Shown: piece by piece, positions 1-6,507 of the stretch | How the letters are laid out: each line of letters starts with the position of its first letter | How positions within the stretch are numbered: position 1 is the first letter of the stretch | NCBI GenBank assembly: GCA_035298905.1 | Contig: DATGXQ010000096.1 | Coordinates: 1-21,016, forward strand | Length of the DNA stretch: 21,016 bases | Direction of reading: 5' to 3' | Source of the DNA: DATGXB01 sp035298905 | GTDB lineage: Bacteria > Cyanobacteriota > Cyanobacteriia > Cyanobacteriales > Nostocaceae | Notes under the pieces: generated by a model | Told to the model about the DNA's origin: nothing | The model's database searches: none | The model's input: the letters and a program-made list of their open reading frames with translations, nothing else | Program-made: the position numbers and the translations under genes

Positions 1-159
1 GTTAGTAGTTTGTTTAGCTCTTTTGACTGATTTCACCCTCAGTCTAGGTTTTCCATTTACTTGACGCAGGGTCTTGTTGTATACTGGCTTTCAAACTATA
101 ATATTTTCAAGGTTCGGTGCGCTTCCGAGTCCGCTCTTTCGTGCTCGCTCATCTGGCAC
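1..159 (-). other. Probable rRNA operon leader with boxA
   Basis: Read on the minus strand, this stretch follows a strong promoter and contains GAACCTTGAAAA at 104-115. That motif is the boxA antitermination element seen in cyanobacterial rRNA operon leaders and spacers. No protein-coding frame on either strand resembles a known family. The most likely reading is the 5' leader of a 16S rRNA gene whose mature end lies beyond base 1. The segment 114-156 is the likely place for a boxB-type stem; its ends GTGC and GCAC are complementary. The 16S gene itself is not visible, so the identity is an inference from the promoter, the motif and their order. Confidence 0.7.
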
Positions 160-165
160 TTTTTT

Positions 166-194
166 ATAGTAGCTAGTCCTCTTTCTCTTGTCAA
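166..194 (-). promoter_or_regulatory. Consensus sigma-70 promoter, probably of an rRNA operon
   Basis: On the minus strand TTGACA (189-194) is followed after exactly 17 bp by TACTAT (166-171). This is a perfect -35, an optimal spacer and a near-consensus -10. Initiation would be near base 159. The leader that follows carries a boxA-like element, so this is probably the main rRNA promoter. It is the strongest promoter-like sequence I found in the window. Confidence 0.75.
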
Positions 195-650
195 CACTTT
201 TCTCAAATTTTTTTTTGAAAATTTCTTCTTCAGTATCGAAACCCTTGTGTAGTAAGGATTTGAAAGATAAAATGGTTTCTCAATTAATCTGAAGTTAACT
301 TGGTTGACTGGAGTTGAGTGGGCTATGGCAGGATTAGCAAATCTAAAATGCTGCTAACACAGGGCTGTAGGAGTAAGGTTTTCTATGAGGGATACTAGAA
401 ATAACACTCTTAGCTGATGCAAGTTGGTAGCCCCAACATCAATAATGATGCCTGTGTGCAGAGCAGAAATAATGAAAGTGGGTGGGTTAGTGGAGAGTTA
501 AAGATCCCCAGTGATACCACTGCTCTATCCTAGAAATAGCAGTCAATGTTGTTGGAATCAATAGCTTAACACTCTGGGTTTTACAAGAATTTTGCACTCT
601 GACTGGAATTTTGGAAGTTTCCGACTCTGCTGCTGACTCCTGAATTATGA
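195..650. other. Intergenic region, no gene recognised
   Basis: About 455 bp lie between the probable rRNA promoter and the end of the MBL-fold gene, both pointing left. I see no tRNA, convincing ORF or terminator with a T-tract. A small hairpin (GTTGG/CCAAC) lies near 424-437. The 13-mer TGACTCCTGAATT at 634-646 recurs at 16943-16955 and looks like a dispersed repeat. The part next to 195 may carry upstream activating sequences for the rRNA promoter. Confidence 0.5.
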
Positions 651-1412
651 CTAAAAACTGATTTTTTCTCCAGGAATTGGATTAATTACCTTTGTTTGTA
701 AATTGTTTTTTTCTAATAAAGATCTAAATTCCTCTACGCTTCCCTTAACCTGTAAGAATGTAGTTAAAAGACCTTCAAGTAAGGTATCACCTTCTCCTGC
801 GGTGGGAAGCATCAACCGAGGTTGTAACCATTGTGCAACAGTCAAAGAACTATGCATGCCTCTAAGAATGGGGCCTATTAAAGGTAATGCTAATTCTTGT
901 ATTGGTGTAATAATGACATCAACTGGTGCAATTTGTTTAAGCTGGGGAGAATGATAACCATGTGGTTCATAATAAATTGTAGCGTTCGTCCCTAACTCTT
1001 TAACTACATACCCATTCTCTACAACACCGGGACCAAGTGTAGTACCAGGAAAAGCTGTGATTTCTACTTGATTATTTAGTGTGAAACTGTGGTGATGGTT
1101 GAGAACTGTGACTTCTGTGTAGCCTAACTGCTGAACTATCTTACCTGCATTAACAGAAGCTACTACTGGGATATTCCGGTCGAGTTGCTTAAGTGTTGCT
1201 GGATGGGCATGATCTTCTAGACTTTGGGAAAGCAAGATCAAATCAATATTTTCCGGTATTGGTCGATCGCTCTTGCGGGAACCTTTGAGTAGCCAATCCC
1301 AATTATTCAGAAGATTAAAGGTAAGGAGACCAACTAGCCAAGGATCTAGAAGGATGCGTTGACCGCCAAGTTCCAACAACCAACTGTTGTTATCTAACCA
1401 AGTGAAGTACAT
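651..1412 (-). CDS. MBL-fold protein with degenerate metal motif
   Basis: The 253-residue protein has the metallo-beta-lactamase fold pattern. A beta strand ending in LLDPW (residues 21-25) is followed by the metal-site loop at 62-70, a strand with AFPG (120-123) and a later E-P-H-G element (149-152). In active hydrolases the loop reads HxHxDH. Here it reads Q63-S-L-E-D67-H68, so the first two metal-binding histidines are Gln and Leu while Asp and the third His remain. From memory, cyanobacterial and plant relatives share a similar SQ-x-L-x-DH pattern, so this looks like a family trait rather than local decay. It may bind one metal or act without hydrolase chemistry. The substrate is unknown. 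There is no signal peptide, so it is probably cytosolic. The start is the first ATG, with only a weak ribosome site. Confidence 0.85.
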   Translation of the reverse strand: MYFTWLDNNSWLLELGGQRILLDPWLVGLLTFNLLNNWDWLLKGSRKSDRPIPENIDLILLSQSLEDHAHPATLKQLDRNIPVVASVNAGKIVQQLGYTEVTVLNHHHSFTLNNQVEITAFPGTTLGPGVVENGYVVKELGTNATIYYEPHGYHSPQLKQIAPVDVIITPIQELALPLIGPILRGMHSSLTVAQWLQPRLMLPTAGEGDTLLEGLLTTFLQVKGSVEEFRSLLEKNNLQTKVINPIPGEKISF

Positions 1413-1560
1413 AGAACAGTCTTCTTTGATTTTTGAGATTATTTATAGACACTGGGCATGGAGCATAGGGCATTGAGGATTGCTATGGCTAAGGATAAGT
1501 CAGATCAAACCAGTGGATATATTACATTTAATCAAAATCAATACCTGTTTTGAGGAATGA

Positions 1561-2340
1561 TCAAGATTTTCTGTCACTGGTATCGCTTCCCAACATTTGT
1601 AAGAGTTTATCTACATTATCTAAGTCACCAACCATGCGACGAATGGGGTGAGGCCAAACTTTAACTAGAGTGGGAGTCGCAGAAACTTGGTCTATTTCTG
1701 CTTGTTCTGGATGTGTCAACACATCAATAACTTTGAGGGTATAGGGGGAAGCAAGCGATCGCTCTAGTAATTCATGTAAATTATGTAAAATCCTTTCTGT
1801 ACTGGCACTATGACCCGCCACAAATAAGCGCAATACATAACCTTGATTATTAACTGATGCTGAATGATGATTACTCACGCTTTGATGATACTGGGGAGCA
1901 ACATCAGCTAAATCTAAGCGCACAATTAAATCATGGTCTTCCCAGAGTTGAGGGAAGGTAGAACGATATGTAGATAAGACTAGGCGATCGCACAATCCCT
2001 CTTGCCAAGGTGCTGCTTGCCATACTAGCTCACCTGTACCAAAAATAGCATTAAGTAAAGCTTGGTATCTCATGACAGCCGGATAAGCTTCTGCAAACGT
2101 TTGCACTTGCTGAGTGCGTGGGTCTAACCAGTGGTCAATAGTTGCAGTATAGCAAGGTACTAAAAAATGTGGCGGCTCTGGCAAATCCAAAATTTCCTGC
2201 AAAGCCGCACATAAGTGTAAATGCCATCTACCCTGTTTGCTGGGGTCGATACAATAAATTAAATCTCCCCCTGGTGTAAATAGGGCAATACCTTTAAACA
2301 ACTGGGGTTTAGGAAGTTTGTTTGTAGTCAACTTAGTCAC
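1561..2340 (-). CDS. KaiB-like domain protein with N-terminal extension
   Basis: Residues 168-251 align well with KaiB, the thioredoxin-like circadian clock protein. They contain YVLRLFVAG, LKVIDVL (202-208), the cis-proline segment ATPTLVK (221-227) and RRMVGDL (234-240), in the order and spacing of KaiB. Classical KaiB is only about 100 residues. The first 160 residues here are a separate globular region that I do not recognise; it is rich in Trp and His and lacks kinase motifs. The protein is therefore not SasA, in which a KaiB-like domain precedes a histidine kinase, and no kaiA or kaiC is adjacent. The start is GTG; no good Shine-Dalgarno sequence or better in-frame start is visible. It may act in clock output or merely reuse the fold. 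The domain call is secure, the role is not. Confidence 0.85.
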   Translation of the reverse strand: MTKLTTNKLPKPQLFKGIALFTPGGDLIYCIDPSKQGRWHLHLCAALQEILDLPEPPHFLVPCYTATIDHWLDPRTQQVQTFAEAYPAVMRYQALLNAIFGTGELVWQAAPWQEGLCDRLVLSTYRSTFPQLWEDHDLIVRLDLADVAPQYHQSVSNHHSASVNNQGYVLRLFVAGHSASTERILHNLHELLERSLASPYTLKVIDVLTHPEQAEIDQVSATPTLVKVWPHPIRRMVGDLDNVDKLLQMLGSDTSDRKS

Positions 2341-2511
2341 AAGCAGCCAAAAATATCAAATCGAGAAAATTTTTGCTTTTATTTTCTTTCTTCCAGGCTA
2401 CCTACAATCGCAAACAGGGGAAAGGGGGTTAGTGATTGGGGCAGGGGGCAGGAGGGAATCTTTTTTACTTTATTTTTTTATCTCGGCATCTGTGCGTCTA
2501 CCCCAGTTTCC

Positions 2512-3774
2512 TTACACCCTTCCTCGCAGAAATTGGGCCATTTCAGTGGGAGTGGGTGACATTTCTAATGCAGTTTCTTCAGTAATGCGTCCTTCTTGGT
2601 ATAGGTTAAGCAAAGACTGGTTCATGGTAATCATACCGTCAAAGCCAGAACTCTTCATCAATTCGGTAATTTCATCATATTTACCATCTTTAATCCAATC
2701 TTTAACCGCTTCCGTGTTGATCAAAATATCGTGGAAGGCTGCCCGTTTGCCGTCAGTTGTTCGACACAACCCTTGAGCTATTACCGCTACCAACGACTCA
2801 GATAACGCTACCCGCATCGGGTCTTGTTCTTCACCTGGATACAAGTTCAAAATCCGTTCAATGGTCTTTACGGCACTGTTAGTGTGCAGGGTTCCCATTA
2901 CCAAGTGACCAGTTTGGGCTGCTTTGAGGGCAGTATTGACAGTTTCCCTATCCCGCATTTCTCCCACCAGAATCAAATCAGGGTCTTCCCGTAAAGCTGC
3001 TTTCAAGGCGTTGTCAAATTTTCGGGTGTGCATTCCCACTTCCCGTTGCTTGACTAGGGACTTACGGCTTTGATGTACAAATTCAACCGGGTCTTCAATG
3101 GTAATGATGTGTTTAGACATCTCTCGGTTGATGTAATCAATCATCGCCGCTAGAGTGGTGGATTTACCAGAACCAGTTGGCCCAGTGATTAGAATTAAGC
3201 CTTTGTGATAGTGACAGATATCTCGGAAAACAGGAGGTAATCTCAACTGATCCATAGATAGAATTTTTAGGGGAATCAGGCGCAATACCATTGCGTAGCC
3301 CCTGAGAGAATCAAAGACGTTGATCCGCACACGAGCAAAGTCATATTGAGTTGCACCATCAAATTCTAGGTTGTCTTGGAACCTTTGAATTTCTGAATCA
3401 CTCAGGATCTCCCGTAACCAATTCATAAAAGTTTCTTTGTCGGTTTCGGGATATTCGGTTAGTTGCATTTCTCCTCGGTTACGGAAGCGGGGAATTTCAC
3501 CCACACCAAGGTGAACGTCAGAGTAACCATTGTCAAATGCTTCTTTAATAATTTGCGCTAGGGTTAATCCTGAATCTTGGATTTTTGAACTGGCTGTAGT
3601 GTTCTTCAGGCGATTGGCGGCTGCTGGTGGTGGCCCTGGTGGTGTAGGACTAACTGTATCCTTGGGATTTGACAATTCCAATGTTTGTGTAGCTTGGCGT
3701 TGTGTAGCTACAGTTGGTGGTGGTGGCGGTGGTGGTGGAATAGGTGGCAAATGGCGGGGTTGTGAGTCTGTCAT
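2512..3774 (-). CDS. pilT: PilT-family twitching motility ATPase
   Basis: The 420-residue protein is a hexameric secretion-type ATPase of the PilT class, which powers type IV pilus retraction. Visible motifs are Walker A GPTGSGKST (198-206), the Asp box ITIEDPVE (224-231), Walker B DPDLILVGEMRD (264-275) and the His box TGHLVMGTLHTNSA (288-301). A PilT-type C-terminus with GM-TM-QSL follows (380-388). Two features differ from standard PilT. The first 65 residues are a Pro-rich low-complexity extension with a run of eight prolines (13-20). The AIRNLIRE retraction motif is changed to AVKDWIKD (356-363). It is not next to pilB or pilC, so it resembles a second, orphan PilT paralogue such as cyanobacterial PilT2. 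The start ATG at 3774 has no strong Shine-Dalgarno sequence. Confidence 0.92.
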   Translation of the reverse strand: MTDSQPRHLPPIPPPPPPPPTVATQRQATQTLELSNPKDTVSPTPPGPPPAAANRLKNTTASSKIQDSGLTLAQIIKEAFDNGYSDVHLGVGEIPRFRNRGEMQLTEYPETDKETFMNWLREILSDSEIQRFQDNLEFDGATQYDFARVRINVFDSLRGYAMVLRLIPLKILSMDQLRLPPVFRDICHYHKGLILITGPTGSGKSTTLAAMIDYINREMSKHIITIEDPVEFVHQSRKSLVKQREVGMHTRKFDNALKAALREDPDLILVGEMRDRETVNTALKAAQTGHLVMGTLHTNSAVKTIERILNLYPGEEQDPMRVALSESLVAVIAQGLCRTTDGKRAAFHDILINTEAVKDWIKDGKYDEITELMKSSGFDGMITMNQSLLNLYQEGRITEETALEMSPTPTEMAQFLRGRV

Positions 3775-3824
3775 ATATGTTCAAATTTGGTAGTCAAAAA
3801 ATTAAATTGGCAATTAAAGACTTA

Positions 3825-3997
3825 GAGCATGTTTGAAAAGTTGTGGGCGAATATAATTCGCTACTACACAGGCTAAGTCCACCTCCGTGGACTAATGAAA
3901 AATTCAGGTTTTTAACCCGCGCTGGCTGGTTTTGCGAAAAGTGCCGCGACTTCTAGTCGCCAGGGCTAGTAATAAATTAGACTTTTCAAACAACCTC
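3825..3997. mobile_element. MITE-like element with inverted ends and TTA duplication
   Basis: The 173-bp element begins GAGCATGTTTGAAAAGT and ends with the inverted counterpart ACTTTTCAAACAACCTC, with 2 mismatches in 17. The trinucleotide TTA flanks both sides directly (3822-3824 and 3998-4000). GAG/CTC ends with a 3-bp TNA duplication suit IS5-family transposases, so this may be a non-autonomous derivative; the parent is not in the window. Inside are three perfect small hairpins: GCGAAT/ATTCGC near 3848-3862, AGTCCAC/GTGGACT near 3877-3894, and GCGACT/AGTCGC near 3947-3961. It has no coding capacity. Confidence 0.72.
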
Positions 3998-4000
3998 TTA

Positions 4001-4670
4001 GAGAAAATATGGTTTTGGACTAGGTTTGGTGGCTTTCAGTAATTTACCTCCAATTGTATCTTTTATTATTTCACACTTACAGTATTTAGCATTATTTAGA
4101 GAAACTTATTAACTTACATTACCTTGTTTAACACAGGTTAACCCTCAGACTGCTTGAGTAAATATTCGGTGATATTTAAGTTCTTGATGTGACTAAGCAC
4201 TTTGTTAACAATCTTTTAGCTTATTGCGGCAATTTGTAACTTGATTAGTTACAAAACTTAGATCCCCAGAGCCGGAAAAGCTCCACATAAAGGCTGTTTT
4301 CCTTCAAACCTTTGTTGTATGAGAAACCCTAACGCTTTGTAGATGAAAACTGGTTGACTATATAAAGGTCAAATCGGCAGTAGATGATTTTTTCAGCCTC
4401 TGCCCACATTTATGAGAAGCAGTACCAATATTGATAAGAAATGTTAAGACACTACCCAGTTAGATTCTGGAGATGAGGTTTAGCCTGCCAGACACAGAGG
4501 TTTGTATTCCCGAAGATAGATGTGGGGAGCAAGTTCACCGCACAGGTGGAAAATCAGCGTTACATTCATAATCACAAAAAATTAACTGTAAAGTTTAGTA
4601 AACAAATGCTCATTTTAGTTTGAGGGTTTTATATACTGAATTTCACTTAAACAATTTAGTTAACTCCCAG
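4001..4670. other. Long non-coding stretch upstream of membrane gene
   Basis: About 670 bp without a credible ORF lie between the MITE and the plus-strand membrane protein. A perfect inverted repeat, TTTGTAAC-N7-GTTACAAA, occupies 4233-4255. GGAAAA at 4273-4278 can pair with TTTTCC at 4297-4302. A -10-like TATACT at 4632-4637 lacks a matching -35. I cannot assign a known RNA family. The region could hold the pilT promoter (minus), an sRNA, or a long leader for the 4750 gene. Confidence 0.4.
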
Positions 4671-4708
4671 ACCGCGATGGCGCAACGCCCGCCGTAAGCG
4701 ATCGCGGT
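4671..4708. repeat. GC-rich HIP1-containing hairpin repeat
   Basis: ACCGCGAT (4671-4678) pairs with ATCGCGGT (4701-4708), and an inner GGCG/CGCC pairs within the loop. The right arm includes the HIP1 octamer GCGATCGC. The loop contains AACGCCCGCCGTA, whose exact reverse complement recurs at 19310-19322 before ilvD, so this is a dispersed repeat. It lies 28 bp upstream of the ribosome site of the membrane-protein gene and could fold in its leader. Confidence 0.6.
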
Positions 4709-4749
4709 TTGAGAAAAATCCCTTTGCTGTGTATTTAGGAGGATCAGTC

Positions 4750-5121
4750 ATGGTTTCAGCTCAGAGCTCTAATCTTGGAAAGACCTACTCCTTGATGATG
4801 ATGAAAAGCTTTTTGATCTGGACTTTTACGTTGGCAGTATGCTTGCTGGTTGTCGGTTTTCCCTTAGTAGTTTTAATGGCTACGGTCGGATGCTTGTTGT
4901 CGATTGTTTTACAAACTGTTATGCCTGCTAGTGCAGTTCTATTAGTAGCAGGTGGTTTAATCTTGTTTAATGTCCTAGCTGTATTGATTGTTGCTGGTGT
5001 ATTGACCGCTAAAGGCGTTCATCCCAAAGAGATGAAATGGTTAAGCTGGTTACATGGCGAAGCCGAAACACCACAAAAAACCGTTTACGCAGCTTGTCCA
5101 CTGACTTGTGAACTCAAGTAA
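4750..5121 (+). CDS. Small two-helix membrane protein, unknown function
   Basis: The 123-residue protein has two hydrophobic helices, about residues 20-47 and 55-82, joined by a short loop. A soluble C-terminal tail of about 40 residues contains two cysteines close to the end (VYAACPLTCELK). The ATG at 4750 is chosen because a perfect AGGAGG lies at 4737-4742, seven bases upstream; an in-frame GTG at 4729 lies before that ribosome site. I do not recognise the family. The gene stands alone, with a long non-coding region before it and a rho-independent terminator just after. Thylakoid or plasma membrane location is likely. The strong ribosome site and terminator argue that it is a real, expressed gene. 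Confidence 0.8.
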   Translation: MVSAQSSNLGKTYSLMMMKSFLIWTFTLAVCLLVVGFPLVVLMATVGCLLSIVLQTVMPASAVLLVAGGLILFNVLAVLIVAGVLTAKGVHPKEMKWLSWLHGEAETPQKTVYAACPLTCELK

Positions 5122-5159
5122 TTTCCAACTACCAACAAATTCGACAAACAGTGCATCTG

Positions 5160-5180
5160 CCCGGTTCAGCCGGGTTTTTT
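5160..5180 (+). terminator. Rho-independent terminator of the membrane-protein gene
   Basis: CCCGG (5160-5164) and CCGGG (5170-5174) form a GC stem around the loop TTCAG, followed at once by six T residues. It lies 38 bp after the stop codon at 5121. This is the only textbook intrinsic terminator I see in the window. Confidence 0.85.
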
Positions 5181-5181
5181 C

Positions 5182-5289
5182 ATGTCCGTAGAGTTAATAG
5201 ATAGGAAAAATCAACCTTTTAACACTGTTGCTGATAAACAAAGATTTATTGATCCAGAATTTCTCAGACCCGATCGCCTCCAAGAATAA
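5182..5289 (+). CDS. Possible small ORF or gene remnant, 35 residues
   Basis: An ATG two bases after the terminator T-tract opens a 35-codon frame ending with TAA. The product is polar and Asp/Arg-rich, with the segment DKQRFIDPEFLRPDRLQE, and its composition looks protein-like. There is no Shine-Dalgarno sequence, and the position right after a terminator makes co-transcription with the upstream gene unlikely. It could be the tail of a decayed gene or chance. I do not recognise it. Confidence 0.18.
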   Translation: MSVELIDRKNQPFNTVADKQRFIDPEFLRPDRLQE

Positions 5290-5361
5290 CTTGAACATGT
5301 AACGGGAGATATTTAATCGGGAAAATAATATTGTTGGTTGACAAATTGGCGGTGAGTAATA

Positions 5362-5403
5362 ACCATTGACTAATGACCATTGACTAATGACCATTGACCA
5401 ATG
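5362..5403 (+). repeat. Three 14-bp tandem repeats ending in the wecB start codon
   Basis: The unit ACCATTGACTAATG occurs at 5362-5375 and 5376-5389. A one-base variant, ACCATTGACCAATG, follows at 5390-5403. The final ATG of the third unit is the start codon of the following epimerase gene. Each unit also contains an ATG at its end, but in-frame stops precede the wecB frame. Confidence 0.9.
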
Positions 5404-6507
5404 ACTAAAAAAGTTTGGGTTATTCTGGGAACTCGGCCGGAAGCGATTAAGTTAGCACCAGTGATTCAAATTTTCCGACGTTCCCCAAACTTAGAATTAC
5501 AGGTAATTTTAACTGGACAGCATCGGGAAATGGTTGAACAGGTGATGCAACTATTTAACCTCCGGGCTGATCGGAATTTAGAAATTATGCAGCCTCAGCA
5601 ATCCCTCAATGATATCACCTGTCGTAGCTTGCAGGGGTTAGAGGCATTATTTCAAGAACAAAAACCGGACTTAGTTTTAGTTCAGGGTGATACCACAACA
5701 GCTTTTGCAGCAGCATTGGCAGCTTTTTATCAAAAAATTCCCGTTGGTCATGTCGAAGCGGGTTTAAGAACTGATGATTTATTTAACCCTTATCCAGAAG
5801 AAGCTAATAGAAGATTAATTTCCCAAATTACCCAGTTACATTTTGCGCCGACTCCTTGGGCAGTGGAAAATTTACAACGTTCTGGGGTTGTGGGTGAAGT
5901 TCACTTGACGGGGAATACTGTAATTGATGCTTTATTAAATGTGGCAGCAACTAAACCAGCTTGTAATATTCCTGGGTTAGACTGGGGTGCTTATCGGACA
6001 ATTTTAGCCACGGTGCATCGTCGGGAAAATTGGGGAGAACCTTTACAAGATATTGCCCAAGGCTTTTTACAAATCTTAACAAAGTTCTCAGATACAGCTT
6101 TACTGCTGCCATTACATCGTAACCCGACGGTGAGAGAACCATTAAAAGCAATGTTAGGGAATCATCCACGAGTGTTTTTAACTGAACCTTTGGATTATGG
6201 GGAACTGGTGGGGGCGATCGCTCGCTCTTATCTACTATTAACTGATTCTGGTGGTTTACAGGAAGAAGCCCCTAGCTTGGGTAAACCCGTATTAGTACTG
6301 AGGGAAACCACCGAAAGACCGGAAGCAGTAAAAGCGGGAACAGCTAAATTAGTTGGCACAAATAGCCAAAATATTTTTGCGTCTGCTAGTGAGTTACTTA
6401 GCAACCCAGAAGCATACACTAAAATGGCTCATGCTATTAACCCCTTTGGAGATGGAAAAGCATCAGAAAGGATTTTGCAAATTGTCGAAAACTTTTTAAG
6501 GATTTAA
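5401..6507 (+). CDS. wecB: UDP-N-acetylglucosamine 2-epimerase, non-hydrolysing
   Basis: The 368-residue cytosolic enzyme interconverts UDP-GlcNAc and UDP-ManNAc, feeding surface polysaccharide synthesis. It is full length for the family. Key elements are GTRPEAIKL (10-18), QGDTT with D97, HVEAGLRT with E119, YPEE with E133/E134, HRRENWG with H206, and the UDP-binding DSGGLQEEA (282-290) followed by RETTERPEA. These match the catalytic Asp, two Glu and His of E. coli WecB. The start is fixed because the next Met (44) lies after the GTRPEA motif. It has no Shine-Dalgarno sequence; the start codon is provided by a 14-bp tandem repeat. No other polysaccharide genes are adjacent, so the target polymer is unknown. 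Confidence 0.96.
   Translation: MTKKVWVILGTRPEAIKLAPVIQIFRRSPNLELQVILTGQHREMVEQVMQLFNLRADRNLEIMQPQQSLNDITCRSLQGLEALFQEQKPDLVLVQGDTTTAFAAALAAFYQKIPVGHVEAGLRTDDLFNPYPEEANRRLISQITQLHFAPTPWAVENLQRSGVVGEVHLTGNTVIDALLNVAATKPACNIPGLDWGAYRTILATVHRRENWGEPLQDIAQGFLQILTKFSDTALLLPLHRNPTVREPLKAMLGNHPRVFLTEPLDYGELVGAIARSYLLLTDSGGLQEEAPSLGKPVLVLRETTERPEAVKAGTAKLVGTNSQNIFASASELLSNPEAYTKMAHAINPFGDGKASERILQIVENFLRI

Noticed and set aside
61..252. 63-residue plus-strand frame
   Set aside because: It is antisense to the rRNA-type promoter and boxA leader, has no ribosome site, and its product looks like random translation.
3530..3793. Gly/Val-rich plus-strand frame opposite the pilT start
   Set aside because: It is the shadow of the proline codons on the other strand.
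4233..4255. NtcA box
   Set aside because: GTA and TAC are 11 bp apart in this dyad, not the 8 bp required for NtcA.
5194..5394. 66-residue minus-strand frame before wecB
   Set aside because: It begins inside the 14-bp tandem repeat and has no ribosome site or recognisable features.
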